DNA of 64,000 nt from Actinocatenispora comari (GCF_017312725.1 NZ_BOPO01000053.1:62001-126000); one strand, 5' to 3'; shown: positions 1-8,845, counted from the stretch's first letter. The notes: generated by a model from the letters alone, not told the origin. Translations and numbers: made by a program.

Positions 1-1029
1 CTGACGGAGGGCGACATCCTCGGCCACGAGGCCATGGGCATCGTGGACCAGGTCGGTAGCGCGGTGCACCACATCGCGCCCGGTGACCGGGTCGTCATCC
101 CGTTCAACATCTCGTGCGGGCACTGCTGGATGTGCCAGCGTGGGCTGTACGCGCAGTGCGAGACGACCCAGGTCCGTTCGGAAGGGTCCGGTGCCGCACT
201 GTTCGGCTACACGAAGCTGTACGGGCAGGTACCGGGCGGGCAGGCCGAACTGGTGCGAGTCCCGCAGGCGCAGTTCGGGCCGATCAAGCTGCCCGCCGAG
301 GGCCCGGACGAGCGGTACGTGTTCCTGTCCGACGTGCTGCCCACGGCGTGGCAGGCGGTGCAGTACGCGGCGATCCCGGACGGCGGCAGCGTCACGGTGC
401 TGGGGCTGGGCCCGATCGGGCAGCTGTGCGTCCGGATCGCCCGGTACCACGGTGCCTCGGTGATCGGGGTGGACCCGGTACCGGAACGGCGGGCGATGGC
501 ACAGCGCTACGGCGCGGAGGTCCTCGACCTGGGCGACGGGTCCGGGGTGGCCGACGCGATCCGGGACCGTACCGACGGGCGGGGCACCGACTCGGTGATC
601 GACGCCGTCGGCATGGAGGCGCACGGCTCGCCGGCCGGGCGTCTCGCCCAGCGGGTCGCGGCGGTGTTGCCGGACGTGGCCGGCCGCACGCTGATGAGGA
701 CCGCCGGGGTGGACCGGCTCGCCGCGCTCTACCTCGCGATCGACGCGGTGCGCCGCGGCGGCACCATCTCGCTGTCCGGCGTGTACGGCGGTGCGGCCGA
801 CCCGCTGCCGATGCTGACCCTGTTCGACAAGGGGGTCCGGCTCGCGATGGGGCAGGCGCACGTACGGCAGTGGACCGACACGCTGCTGCCGCTGGTCACC
901 GACGAGGCGGATCCGTTGGGGGTGTTGGATCTCGCCACCCACCGGCTGCCGCTCGCCGAGGCACCCGAGGCCTACGACATGTTCCAGCACAAGCGTGACG
1001 GCGCCATCAAGGTGCTGCTCACCCCGTGA
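1..1029 (+). CDS. Zinc-dependent alcohol/formaldehyde dehydrogenase (MDR family), 5' end outside window
   Basis: Probably oxidises an alcohol or aldehyde with NAD(P). The frame is open from base 1, so the N-terminus lies outside the window; 342 residues are visible. Residues 8-10 are the GHE motif around a catalytic zinc ligand. Cys39, Cys42, Cys45 and Cys53 have the C-x2-C-x2-C-x7-C spacing of the structural zinc lobe. A GLGPIG nucleotide-binding turn follows near residue 135. The stop overlaps the GTG of the next gene (GTGA), which suggests translational coupling with the exporter. A resemblance to glutathione-independent formaldehyde dehydrogenases is an impression only; the substrate cannot be read from sequence. 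Confidence 0.9.
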   Translation: MTEGDILGHEAMGIVDQVGSAVHHIAPGDRVVIPFNISCGHCWMCQRGLYAQCETTQVRSEGSGAALFGYTKLYGQVPGGQAELVRVPQAQFGPIKLPAEGPDERYVFLSDVLPTAWQAVQYAAIPDGGSVTVLGLGPIGQLCVRIARYHGASVIGVDPVPERRAMAQRYGAEVLDLGDGSGVADAIRDRTDGRGTDSVIDAVGMEAHGSPAGRLAQRVAAVLPDVAGRTLMRTAGVDRLAALYLAIDAVRRGGTISLSGVYGGAADPLPMLTLFDKGVRLAMGQAHVRQWTDTLLPLVTDEADPLGVLDLATHRLPLAEAPEAYDMFQHKRDGAIKVLLTP

Positions 1030-2450
1030 CCGCCGAGCGCGGGCAGTGCGTCGCCGACACCGGGGCCGGCGCCGCCGATCCGGCGCGAACGCGCCGGGTG
1101 GTGGCCACGCTGATCGTCGCGGTGATCGGCTTCGCGGTGCAACAGACCGCGGTGGTGCCGGCGATCCACGACGTGCAGCTCGACCTGCACGCGTCGACCG
1201 AGTGGGCGTCCTGGTTGGTCACCGTGTACCTGATGGTCGCAACGGCGGCGACACCGGCGTTCGGCCGGCTCGGCGACCTGTACGGGCGGCGCCGGATGCT
1301 GCTGGTCGGCCTCGCCGTGTTCGCCGTCGCCTCGGCCGGTGCGGCGGTGGCGCCGAACCTGCCGGTGCTGCTGGCGTGCCGGGCGGTGCAGGGGATCGGC
1401 GGCGCGGTCTACCCGCTCGCGCTCGCGCTGGCCCGCGCCGCAGCCCCCGGCCGTACCACCCGCGCGGTCTCGGCGCTCAGCGCCGCGTTCGGGATCGGTA
1501 CCGCCGTCGGTTTCGTCGGTGGCGGCGTGCTTGCGCAGTACGTGTCCTGGCGGGCGGTGTTCGCCGGCGGTGCGATCCTGGTCGCGGCCGGTTGGGCCCT
1601 CGCGCTGCCGCTGCTGCCGGAGACCCGGGAACGTGCCGCCGGCCGGTACGACCTGATCGGCACGGTGCTGCTCGGGCTCGCCGCGATCGCCCTGCTCGGC
1701 GCGCTGACGCTGGTGGTCTCGCTCGGCGCCGCGGCGCCCGCCACGCTCGGCCTGTTCGCACTCGCCGTACTGGCCGCGGCCGGTTGGGTGTGGCGCGAGC
1801 GCTCGGCCGACGACCCGCTGGTGGATCTGCACATCCTGCGGCACCGGCCGGTCGCGGTCGCGAACCTCGGCACGATCGCGCTCGGCTGGGCCCTGTTCGG
1901 CAGTTACCTGGTGATCCCGCAGCTGGCCCGGGCCGACCCGAGCGCCGCAGGATACGGGCTGGGCGTGGACAGCGCAGCCATCGGCCTGCTGATGCTGCCG
2001 CTCGCGGTGGGGCAGACGTTCGCCGCGCCGATCGCCGGCGTGCTGGAGCGACGGGCCCGGCCCCGCCTGGTGTTCGCCGCCGGGTTGCTGCTGGTGGCGA
2101 TCAGCGCGGTGCTGCTGGCCGTCGACCGCAGCTCGGTGCCGCTGACGCTGGTGGCCAGCCTGGTGCTGGGGCTCGGCGCGGGTGCCGGGCTGCAGGCCAG
2201 CAGCGCGGTGGCGACCGCGGGCGTGTCCGCCGACGTCGCGGCCGCCTCGACCGCGCTGAACAGTACGGTACGTCGGCTGGCCGGCGGCACCGGCGGGCAG
2301 GTCGGCACGATCATCCTGGCCACCTTCGCCGGCTCCGCGGCGGCCACCCCACCGTTCCGCGGCTACCGGGTGGTGTTCCTGGTCGAGGTGGTGCTGTGCC
2401 TGGTCGGCGCGGCGTTCGTCGTGCGCCCGGCCGGCGGCCGGCGGGAATGA
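1026..2450 (+). CDS. MFS drug-type exporter
   Basis: A 474-residue integral membrane protein of the major facilitator superfamily, EmrB/QacA-like in length and layout. Hydrophobic helices run from about residue 25 to 465. The loop between helices 2 and 3 carries the MFS signature GRLGDLYGRRR near residue 80, and a second conserved patch (GIGGAVYPLALA) follows in helix 4. The start is GTG at 1026, inside the stop codon of the dehydrogenase, so the two genes form one transcription unit. Proton-driven efflux is the family role. The pairing with a dehydrogenase hints at export of a related small molecule, but the substrate is unknown. Confidence 0.88.
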   Translation: MTAERGQCVADTGAGAADPARTRRVVATLIVAVIGFAVQQTAVVPAIHDVQLDLHASTEWASWLVTVYLMVATAATPAFGRLGDLYGRRRMLLVGLAVFAVASAGAAVAPNLPVLLACRAVQGIGGAVYPLALALARAAAPGRTTRAVSALSAAFGIGTAVGFVGGGVLAQYVSWRAVFAGGAILVAAGWALALPLLPETRERAAGRYDLIGTVLLGLAAIALLGALTLVVSLGAAAPATLGLFALAVLAAAGWVWRERSADDPLVDLHILRHRPVAVANLGTIALGWALFGSYLVIPQLARADPSAAGYGLGVDSAAIGLLMLPLAVGQTFAAPIAGVLERRARPRLVFAAGLLLVAISAVLLAVDRSSVPLTLVASLVLGLGAGAGLQASSAVATAGVSADVAAASTALNSTVRRLAGGTGGQVGTIILATFAGSAAATPPFRGYRVVFLVEVVLCLVGAAFVVRPAGGRRE

Positions 2451-2469
2451 ACGCCGCGGCGCCGGGTAG
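2445..2469 (+). promoter_or_regulatory. SigB-like promoter, GAAT-N15-GGGTAG
   Basis: GAAT at 2445-2448, 15 nt spacer, GGGTAG at 2464-2469. It overlaps the end of the upstream MFS gene and lies about 45 nt before the small acidic gene at 2515. The spacing is the same as in the other motifs of this window; the -35 is the weaker GAAT form. Confidence 0.45.
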
Positions 2470-2514
2470 CCGCCAGACGGCTCAAATCAGAACGCGGCTG
2501 ACGAGGAGAGGGAC

Positions 2515-2709
2515 ATGGCACGGGAGAACGACGCCGAGCTCGGCGACGCCGAGCCGCCCGCCGAGTACCGGCGGGAAGCCTCGGACGACTTCGCCGAAGA
2601 GCACTCGGACACCGACGTGGAACCCGAGGACGAGGGCGGCCCGGAGCCGCGCCCGCGGTCGGCGAAGCACCGACCGTCGTCGGAGGGTCCGCGTCATCCG
2701 GTGGTGTGA
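2515..2709 (+). CDS. Small acidic hydrophilic protein
   Basis: A 64-residue protein rich in Glu, Asp, Pro and Arg with no hydrophobic segment, so probably soluble and disordered. An excellent ribosome site (GAGGAGAGG) sits 5-6 nt before the ATG. I do not recognise a family. It lies between an MFS gene and a stress-type SDR and is preceded by a SigB-like promoter motif, so a stress-related role is possible but only by context. Small acidic proteins of similar composition occur at 6104 and 45176, each with a comparable promoter. Confidence 0.65.
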   Translation: MARENDAELGDAEPPAEYRREASDDFAEEHSDTDVEPEDEGGPEPRPRSAKHRPSSEGPRHPVV

Positions 2710-2729
2710 CCGGCCGCCGGCGGCCGGCA

Positions 2730-2754
2730 GTTTGTGCGGACCGATCATGGGTAG
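2730..2754 (+). promoter_or_regulatory. SigB-like promoter, GTTT-N15-GGGTAG
   Basis: GTTT at 2730-2733, exactly 15 nt, then GGGTAG at 2749-2754. The ATG of the SDR gene begins only 9 nt after the -10 box, so the predicted transcript would start at or within a few bases of the start codon (leaderless). Confidence 0.7.
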
Positions 2755-2763
2755 GCCGCCGGC

Positions 2764-3618
2764 ATGAGCACGCAGCAGACGCCAGCACAGCAACAGGACT
2801 ATCCGGGAACGACCGGCGAGATGCAGCCGCCGCCGGACGACCAGATGCGCGACTACCAGGGGCGTGACCTGCTGTCCGGGCGGCGGGCGCTGATCACCGG
2901 GGGAGACTCGGGTATCGGTCGCGCGGTCGCGGTGGCCTTCGCCAAGGAGGGCGCCGACGTCGCCGTCTCGTACCTGTCGGAGCACCGCGACGCCGAGCAG
3001 ACCAGGGCGCTGGTCGAGCAGGAGGGTCGCCGGTGCGTGCTGCTGCCCGGCGACATGGCCGATCCGGCGCACTGCGTGGACGTGGTCGACGGCACGGTGT
3101 CGGCGTTGGGCGGGCTGGAGATCCTCGTCAACAACGTCGCGTACCAGTCGCCGGCCGACTCGCTCACCGACATCGACACCGAGCAGTGGGACCGCACCGT
3201 CGCGGTCAACCTCGGGTCGTTCTTCCACACCACGAAGGCGGCGCTGCGGCACCTGCCGGACGGCGGGGCGATCATCAACACCTCGTCGATCAACGGCCTG
3301 CGGGGCAACAAGACGCTGATCGACTACTCCGCGACCAAGGGCGCCATTCTCGCCTTCACCTACTCGATGGCGCAGTCGCTGACCGAGCGGCGGATCCGGG
3401 TCAACTGCGTCGCGCCCGGTCCGGTGTGGACACCGCTGATCCCGGCCACGCTGTCGGCCGACCACGTGGAGAAGTTCGGCGAGAACGTACCGATGGAGCG
3501 GGCCGCGCATCCCGACGAGATCGCGCCGTCCTACGTGTTCTTCGCCAGTGACCGGCTCTCCTCGTACTACACCGGCGAGGTGCTCGCGCCCATCGGCGGC
3601 GAGACGCTGCCCGGCTGA
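2764..3618 (+). CDS. SDR oxidoreductase, general-stress type
   Basis: A 284-residue short-chain dehydrogenase. After a polar 38-residue N-terminal extension comes the NAD(P)-binding motif TGGDSGIG (about residues 45-52), then NNVA (about 121-124), a catalytic Ser in NTSSING and the catalytic pair in YSATK. The N-terminal extension and overall sequence resemble the glucose-dehydrogenase-like SDRs of the Bacillus general stress regulon (YhdF/YhxC type), recalled from family knowledge. There is no ribosome site at the expected distance, and a SigB-like -10 box ends 9 nt before the ATG, so a leaderless message is likely. The physiological substrate is unknown. Confidence 0.9.
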   Translation: MSTQQTPAQQQDYPGTTGEMQPPPDDQMRDYQGRDLLSGRRALITGGDSGIGRAVAVAFAKEGADVAVSYLSEHRDAEQTRALVEQEGRRCVLLPGDMADPAHCVDVVDGTVSALGGLEILVNNVAYQSPADSLTDIDTEQWDRTVAVNLGSFFHTTKAALRHLPDGGAIINTSSINGLRGNKTLIDYSATKGAILAFTYSMAQSLTERRIRVNCVAPGPVWTPLIPATLSADHVEKFGENVPMERAAHPDEIAPSYVFFASDRLSSYYTGEVLAPIGGETLPG

Positions 3619-3669
3619 CCCCGCGGACCGTTGCTGGTACGGCGATCCGGCAGGGAAGGGGAGGCGGGG

Positions 3670-5154
3670 ATGAGCACGGTCGAGACCGGCACGGTACGCA
3701 CCCGGGTCCCGGCGCGGGTGGACCGGCTGCCGTGGTCGCGGTGGCACTGGATGATCGTGATCGGCCTGGGCACCGTCTGGATCCTCGACGGCCTGGAGGT
3801 CACGATCGTCGGCAACATCGCCGGCGCGATCTCCGCACCGGGCAGCGGCGTACACATCACCGCCGCGCAGGTCTCCGGCCTCGGCGCGGCGATGTACGTG
3901 GCCGGGGCCTGTGCCGGTGCGCTGTTCTTCGGCTGGCTCACCGACCGGTTCGGCCGCAAGAAGCTGTTCATGGTCACGCTCGGGCTCTACCTGGCTGCCA
4001 CCGCGCTGACCGCGATCTCGTTCAGCGCCTGGTGGTTCTTCCTGTTCCGCTTCCTGACCGGGCTGGGCATCGGCGGCGAGTACGCGGCGATCAACTCCGC
4101 GATCGACGAGCTGATCCCGAGCCGGCACCGCGGTCGCGTCGACATCGTCATCAACGGCACGTACTGGCTGGGCGCCGCGTTCGGCGCGCTGGCCACGGTG
4201 CCGCTGCTGGGGGATCTGCCAGCCGGGGTGGGGTGGCGGGTGTGCTTCGGTATCGGCGCGGTGCTCGGCGTGCTGATCCTGCTGGTGCGCCGCAACGTAC
4301 CGGAGAGCCCGAGATGGCTGTTCATCCACGGCCGCGACCGGCAGGCGGAGCGGCTCGTGGACGGGGTGGAGCAGCGCATCGAGCAGGAGCAGCACCTCGA
4401 CCTGCCGCAACCGGAGCAGGAGATCACCATCCGGCAGCGTCGGACGATCGGGTTCGTCACCATCGCCCGCACGATGTTGCGGCTCTACCCGCGCCGATCG
4501 GTCCTGGGCGTGGCCCTGTTCGTCGGGCAGGCCTTCCTGTACAACGCGATCACGTTCGGCTTCGCGACGATCCTGACCACGTTCTTCACCGTGCCCAAGG
4601 GCAGCACCGGCTACTACTACGCGGTGATCGCGGCCGGCAACTTCCTCGGGCCGCTGTTCCTCGGCCCACTGTTCGACACCGTCGGCCGCAAGATCATGAT
4701 CTCCGGAACGTACATCGGCTCCGGCGTGCTGCTGCTCGGCACCGCGCTGCTGTTCGACCGCGGGATGCTCTCGGCGACCACGATGACCGCCTGCTGGTGC
4801 GTGGTGCTGTTCGTCGCCTCCGCCGGCGCGAGCTCGGCCTACCTGACGGTCAGCGAGGTGTTCCCGATGGAGACGCGGGCGCTCGCGATCGCCCTGTTCT
4901 ACGCGGTGGGTACCGCGGTCGGCGGCATCACCGGCCCGCTGCTGTTCGCGCGGTTGGTCGCCACCGGCCACGTGGCCGACACCGCCATCGCGTTCGTCGT
5001 CGGTGCCGCCATGATGATCGTCGGTGGGGTGGTCGAGGCGTTCCTCGGCGTCGACGCCGAACGGCAAGGGCTGGAGAACATCGCGAAACCGTTGACCGCC
5101 GAGGACCCGGACTCGACATCCGGCGGCCCGGGCGTCGAACCGGCCACCGGCTGA
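3670..5154 (+). CDS. MFS transporter, sugar/metabolite:H+ symporter type
   Basis: A 494-residue membrane protein with about 12 helices. It carries the MFS loop motif GWLTDRFGRKK near residue 95 and its second-half counterpart GPLFDTVGRKI near residue 335. The PESPRWL motif after helix 6 (about residue 215) is characteristic of sugar porters and metabolite symporters. Between the halves is a charged central loop of about 45 residues rich in Glu and Gln. ATG at 3670 has GGGGAGGCGGGG directly upstream; the in-frame codon at 3631 has no ribosome site. The substrate is not predictable. Confidence 0.87.
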   Translation: MSTVETGTVRTRVPARVDRLPWSRWHWMIVIGLGTVWILDGLEVTIVGNIAGAISAPGSGVHITAAQVSGLGAAMYVAGACAGALFFGWLTDRFGRKKLFMVTLGLYLAATALTAISFSAWWFFLFRFLTGLGIGGEYAAINSAIDELIPSRHRGRVDIVINGTYWLGAAFGALATVPLLGDLPAGVGWRVCFGIGAVLGVLILLVRRNVPESPRWLFIHGRDRQAERLVDGVEQRIEQEQHLDLPQPEQEITIRQRRTIGFVTIARTMLRLYPRRSVLGVALFVGQAFLYNAITFGFATILTTFFTVPKGSTGYYYAVIAAGNFLGPLFLGPLFDTVGRKIMISGTYIGSGVLLLGTALLFDRGMLSATTMTACWCVVLFVASAGASSAYLTVSEVFPMETRALAIALFYAVGTAVGGITGPLLFARLVATGHVADTAIAFVVGAAMMIVGGVVEAFLGVDAERQGLENIAKPLTAEDPDSTSGGPGVEPATG

Positions 5155-5313
5155 CCGGGGAGGTGACAGCCGTGCAGGACGACATCCGCCCGGTACTGGT
5201 CGCGGTCAGCCCACGACCGGATCGCCGGAGCACCGCGCGTACCGGCGGCGGCTGGTGCGCCGGGCGGTCGCTCGGGCGGCTGCGAGTTCGACCACCCGGG
5301 GCGCCGTGGGAAC

Positions 5314-5553
5314 TCACCGCATGCTGAGGCTGGCGATCTCGCGGAGCGTCTCGCTCTCGGGTACCCCCAGCTCGCGTTCCCGTTGGCGCAGCAGCAGCCG
5401 ACAGAGCTGGATCATGCCGAGGAGCAGGTCTGCCGCCTCGTCCGGCCCGTCGCGCAGCTGGCCGGCGAGGTAGCTGATCAGCAGGGTCGGCTCGGCGTCG
5501 GCCGCGGCGGTCATGGCGCCGACGGCAACCCGCACCTCGTCGTTGCGGCTCAT
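5314..5553 (-). CDS. Small helical protein of unknown function
   Basis: Seventy-nine residues, mostly predicted alpha-helix, with a Leu-rich stretch (DLLLGMIQLCRLLLRQRER) and no transmembrane or signal segment. The ATG at 5553 was chosen because GGAGG lies 8 nt upstream; longer in-frame readings run through the divergent promoter region. No family is recognised. It is divergent from the ChaB-like gene, and its own SigB-like promoter lies about 60 nt upstream. Confidence 0.65.
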   Translation of the reverse strand: MSRNDEVRVAVGAMTAAADAEPTLLISYLAGQLRDGPDEAADLLLGMIQLCRLLLRQRERELGVPESETLREIASLSMR

Positions 5554-5611
5554 CCGGATCACCTCCGATCCGGCCGGGCACCACGTTCCCGGCCGGATGG
5601 TCGGCTGCCGA

Positions 5612-5636
5612 CTACCCACCGGCCACCGGCCGAAAC
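5612..5636 (-). promoter_or_regulatory. SigB-like promoter, GTTT-N15-GGGTAG (reverse strand)
   Basis: On the reverse strand GTTT (5636-5633), 15 nt, GGGTAG (5617-5612), about 58 nt before the start codon at 5553. On the other strand a weaker version, GTTT at 5715-5718 then 15 nt and GGAGAC, faces the ChaB gene. Confidence 0.7.
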
Positions 5637-5770
5637 CGCGGCGCACCGGACGAATCGCGGAATCCCTGCCGCACAGTCGATCCGTCGTCGAACGGGTCGT
5701 TCGGGGCCGGCGCGGTTTAGCCGACCGGACGGTGGAGACACCACCCGTGGCTACGAGTTCGGAGGATGAC

Positions 5771-5995
5771 ATGCCAGCCATGCAGGAGCTGCCCCTGGCG
5801 CTCCAGCAGTCGTCGCGGGCCGCCCGCGAGACCTGGCTGTTGGCGCACGAGGCAGCCATCCGGCGCTTCGGCGACGGGAGGCGGGCCTACGAGTACGCCC
5901 GCGCGGTTCTGCAACGCGGCTTCGACCGCGTCGGCGACCACTGGGAGGAGCGGCCGCACGGCGGCGGCCCGGACGCGGCGGCGCCCGGGCCGTGA
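5771..5995 (+). CDS. ChaB family protein
   Basis: Seventy-four residues. The core (LPLALQQSSRAARETWLLAH, then AYEYA, then FDRVGDHWEER) matches the ChaB family, whose members were named as regulators of the ChaA cation antiporter and are often stress-induced in actinomycetes. The C-terminal 12 residues are Gly, Ala and Pro only. ATG at 5771 is preceded by GGAGGATGAC, with GGAGG 5 nt away. The molecular function of actinobacterial ChaB proteins is not established. Confidence 0.8.
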   Translation: MPAMQELPLALQQSSRAARETWLLAHEAAIRRFGDGRRAYEYARAVLQRGFDRVGDHWEERPHGGGPDAAAPGP

Positions 5996-6103
5996 GTCGC
6001 ACGAGTCACCCCCCGCCCGGCGAGGGTGCTGATCCACCGCGGTGCGCGGCCCGTCGAGCTGGCGCGGGCCGCCGTCACCGCGGGCCGAACCCGAGCGCTC
6101 CGG

Positions 6104-6295
6104 TCAGCGACCGTCGTCGTCCTCGGCCGCATCGCGCGAACCGCGCGGCTGCTGCTCGTCCGCGTCCTCGTCGCCGTCCGGCAGGGCGTCCGCGCCGGCC
6201 CGCCCGACCCCGGCGGGGATCTCCTCCGCATAGTTGAAGTCGGGCACGACCGTGTCTTCCACCTTGCGCTCGCGATCCGTGTGGTGCTCGGACAT
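6104..6295 (-). CDS. Small acidic protein
   Basis: Sixty-three residues, strongly acidic in the C-terminal half, with no hydrophobic core, so probably disordered. GGGAGG lies 6 nt before the ATG. No known family. A weaker SigB-like motif (GTTT, 14 nt, GGGCAG) lies on this strand at 6411-6388, giving a 5' leader of about 90 nt. Confidence 0.6.
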   Translation of the reverse strand: MSEHHTDRERKVEDTVVPDFNYAEEIPAGVGRAGADALPDGDEDADEQQPRGSRDAAEDDDGR

Positions 6296-6720
6296 CTCGG
6301 CCTCCCCGCGTTGCGGCGCCGCGGCCGGTCGGCGCGCGGCACGACTGGGCGAGGTCCGGTGCCGTGACCCCGTCCGTCGCCTTCGGCTGCCCGCCGCGAC
6401 CGACGGTAAACCCCGGGCACCTGCTTCGCCTCGCCCCGACGTGTGGCTGCCCTGCGACCGGGTAGCGCGATGGCATGCGGTTTCCCGGCGCCGACGTGCT
6501 CGTCCCCGCCTTCCTCGGCACCGCCTGCCACCGGCGGCCGGAACGCGAGGGCGCGGTGACGAGCTGACATGGCCGCTCTGCTGCGGCGGATCGGGCGAGG
6601 CCTCGCGGACCCGGGACGGCGCGCGCTCGCGCGGGTGCGATGCTGCTGGAACTGCGGCGGGCGATGGACGCGCTGTCCCGGCCCGATGCCGCCGACTGAA
6701 CGGTGTCGCGGCTCGGGCCG
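6296..6720. other. Intergenic region without a convincing gene
   Basis: Besides the weak SigB-like motif at 6388-6411 (reverse strand), I see no open frame with a ribosome site and family resemblance. A 19-codon reading near 6640-6699 is too short to support. Confidence 0.5.
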
Positions 6721-7176
6721 TCAGTCCCGCCGGGCGAAGGCGACCACGCCACCCACCAGGCAGCCGCTCCGGGCGGCGCGGGTGAGCTGATCGAACTCGG
6801 CGGACTCGCGGGACAGGCCCAGCTCCACGCCGGCGAACAGCAGTACCTGGCTGCTGCGATCGGCGATCGCACGCCACCGCTCCGGAACGGCCGTGGCCCG
6901 CACCGCGAGCGACGGTGGTTCCGGCGGGCAGATGGTCAGCTGGGCACCGTTGCCGCGCACGAACCACCCGGACAGCTCCGGCAGCGAAGGGTTCAACACG
7001 TCGGCGACCAACGACATCCCCTCGCCCAGCAGGTCGGCGACGAACGAGCTGACGTCCTCGCCGGCGTCGGTACCGAGGGTGAGGTGCCGCGAGTCCTCCA
7101 GCACCACCACGGCGTGATCGCCGCGGGAGTCGTCCTCCCACACCGACAGTTGGAGCCGCAGATCGGTACACAACAC
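6721..7176 (-). CDS. Conserved-looking hypothetical protein
   Basis: About 151 residues from a GTG at 7176; a TTG immediately follows it, and AGAAG lies a few bases upstream. Alternating hydrophobic and charged residues suggest a soluble alpha/beta protein. Notable pieces are VWEDDSRGDHAVVVLEDSRH near the N-terminus and a Phe-Ala-Gly-Val-Glu-Leu-Gly strand near residue 122. No signal peptide or membrane helix and no family recognised. A weak SigB-like motif (GTTT, 14 nt, GGGAGA) lies at 7272-7249 on this strand. Confidence 0.55.
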   Translation of the reverse strand: MLCTDLRLQLSVWEDDSRGDHAVVVLEDSRHLTLGTDAGEDVSSFVADLLGEGMSLVADVLNPSLPELSGWFVRGNGAQLTICPPEPPSLAVRATAVPERWRAIADRSSQVLLFAGVELGLSRESAEFDQLTRAARSGCLVGGVVAFARRD

Positions 7177-7318
7177 CGCTTCTTCTCCGCTCCCGGACCG
7201 CTCCGCCCCGCCCCGCGACGGCGCTGGCCGGCTCCCGTCCCCCTGGTATCTCCCGCCGGCGCCGACCCAAACGTCCGCGTGCCGGAACGGCGGGGTGGGG
7301 CCGGGCCCACCCCGCCGT

Positions 7319-7684
7319 TCAGCCGCGGTCCGGGACGGCCCGGGCATCGTCGTCCGGGTGCTCGCGTGGTGGGCGGTCGGGCACGGTCGCGTGTCCCGGG
7401 AACCGGTGGTCGATGAGCTGCCGGTACTCGGGATGGTCGGCGATGTAGTCGGCGACGAAGGTGCAGTAGTTGGTGACCGTGAGGTGCTGCTCCCGGATGT
7501 CGTCGAGGGCGTGGCGGACGAGCCGGGCGGCGATGCCCCGGCCGCGGTAGGCGGGATCCACGATGGTGTGTGTCAGCGTGATCCGGTGGTCGCCGCGCGG
7601 GCGATGGTAGACGATCATGCCGACGACCTGCCCGTCGACCACCGCGTCGTAGGATCCTCGGTCGTCGTTCTTCTGTACGTTCAC
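7319..7684 (-). CDS. GNAT family N-acetyltransferase (YjdJ-like)
   Basis: A 121-residue small acetyltransferase. The acetyl-CoA binding loop is seen as YRGRGIAARLVRHALDDIRE (about residues 46-65), preceded by the strand HTIVDPA. The layout matches the short YidJ/YjdJ group of the GNAT fold. The GTG at 7684 overlaps the stop of the Dps gene (GTGA), so the two are translationally coupled. The C-terminal 25 residues are polar and extend beyond the typical domain. Small GNATs of this kind are seen in stress operons; the acceptor is unknown. Confidence 0.8.
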   Translation of the reverse strand: MNVQKNDDRGSYDAVVDGQVVGMIVYHRPRGDHRITLTHTIVDPAYRGRGIAARLVRHALDDIREQHLTVTNYCTFVADYIADHPEYRQLIDHRFPGHATVPDRPPREHPDDDARAVPDRG

Positions 7685-8337
7685 GTCGCTTCCCTCGGTG
7701 TTCCGTCGTGGCGGGATCCTCCCGGGCCCGGCCCGGCATCGGACACGGGCGCGGTTCCGGTGTGCTCGAGCGGGGTGTCCACGAGATGCTCGGCGAGAAA
7801 CCACGCCTGCAGCTCACCGGTACGGATCACGTCCGAGACGAGCACGTCGTTGGTGCCGTCGTCGCCGAGTTCGGCGGTACGCTTCGCGGCGTCGTGCGCG
7901 TCGGCCAGGATGATCTCGTGCGCTTCGAGCAGCCGGGACAGCATCGCGGGTACCTTCTCGACGCCGTCCGGCGGCCGCGGCACCCGGGTGATCTCGGCGA
8001 CGTGCCGCGGATCCCCGACCGCCACGCCACCGAGGGTCTGGACCCGCTCGGCGACCGTGTCGATCAGCGCCAACTGCTCAGCCGCGTGCTTGTCCAGCAA
8101 CAGATGCAGCTGGTAGAACGTCGGACCCCGCATCAGCCAGTGGTGCTTCTTGTACAACGAATGCAGGATCTGGGCGTCGGCGAGCACCCGGTTCAGCCGC
8201 TGGCAGGAGTACATCCGCGCATCGCGCGACAGCCCCAGCGGGAGCAGCCGCACGCTGCCGAACCGCTGGATCTCGTCGCCGTGCTCGTGCAGCCACGGCT
8301 GGCTGGACCCGGTGGTGTGGTTGGTCACCGAACTCAT
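7681..8337 (-). CDS. dps: Dps/ferritin-like DNA-protecting protein
   Basis: A 218-residue member of the Dps group, expected to assemble into a 12-subunit shell that oxidises and stores iron and protects DNA from peroxide. The ferroxidase region is visible as KKHHWLMRGPTFYQLHLLLD (about 69-88) followed by HAAEQLALIDTVAERVQTLGG (about 90-110). The N-terminal 45 residues and the C-terminal 30 residues (Gly, Pro, Arg rich) extend beyond the core and may bind DNA. It is the first gene of a coupled pair with the acetyltransferase. A purine-rich site (GGAAAGGAAATCC) precedes the ATG. Confidence 0.88.
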   Translation of the reverse strand: MSSVTNHTTGSSQPWLHEHGDEIQRFGSVRLLPLGLSRDARMYSCQRLNRVLADAQILHSLYKKHHWLMRGPTFYQLHLLLDKHAAEQLALIDTVAERVQTLGGVAVGDPRHVAEITRVPRPPDGVEKVPAMLSRLLEAHEIILADAHDAAKRTAELGDDGTNDVLVSDVIRTGELQAWFLAEHLVDTPLEHTGTAPVSDAGPGPGGSRHDGTPREAT

Positions 8338-8393
8338 GGATTTCCTTTCCCTGGCGGTGTTCTGGCGAAGCCGCAACGGCGGCCGACCGACGA

Positions 8394-8723
8394 TCAGCGG
8401 TACCGGCCGGCGTAGTGGGCGCCGCTGCGGGTGTCCGTGAAGCCGACCCCGACCCGCGCTCCGTCCGCCACGATCCAGCGCACCGCGTACGTCGCCCGGT
8501 ACGCCGGCGGCCAGAACGAGGCGAAGGATCCGTCGCCGGCCACCGACCACTCGCCGTCGGAGGGCACTCCGTTCTCGACGTAGGTCGTTCGGCCCGCCGC
8601 CGTGAAGGACTGGGTCGCGCCGTCCTCGAACACGAACTGCGCGGCGGTCAGCGCCGCGACCATGTCCACCGCGGCGACCGGTTGGCCGTCGACGACGTCG
8701 CTGCCGGAAGGAAGGCGGTCCAT
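8394..8723 (-). CDS. Small beta-rich hypothetical protein
   Basis: A 109-residue protein with repeating short strands separated by turns (TAAQFVFEDGATQSFTAAG, then GEWSVAGDGSFASFWPPAYR, then WIVADGARVGVGFTD), consistent with a small beta-barrel or lipocalin-like fold similar to MoaF-type domains. That fold assignment is inference. No signal peptide. GAGGAGACC lies just before the ATG. It is the gene upstream of dps on the same strand with 56 nt between, so the three may be cotranscribed. Confidence 0.6.
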   Translation of the reverse strand: MDRLPSGSDVVDGQPVAAVDMVAALTAAQFVFEDGATQSFTAAGRTTYVENGVPSDGEWSVAGDGSFASFWPPAYRATYAVRWIVADGARVGVGFTDTRSGAHYAGRYR

Positions 8724-8845
8724 CGAGGTCTCCTCACATCGGGGCTCGTCCGCGCCCCATCGGGTCGGTCGGGGGATCCGTCGGCCGGGCACAGCGGCGG
8801 GCACAGCGGCCAGGCACAGCGGCCGGGCCGGTTCGTGGCGCCGGC

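Noticed and set aside
2482-5067. 861-codon open frame on the reverse strand
   Set aside because: It is the antisense shadow of the SDR and MFS genes; its product is Arg, Asp, Gln and His rich with no family resemblance, typical of high-GC shadow frames.
6640-6699. 19-codon frame ending near 6699
   Set aside because: Too short, no ribosome site and no neighbours to support it.
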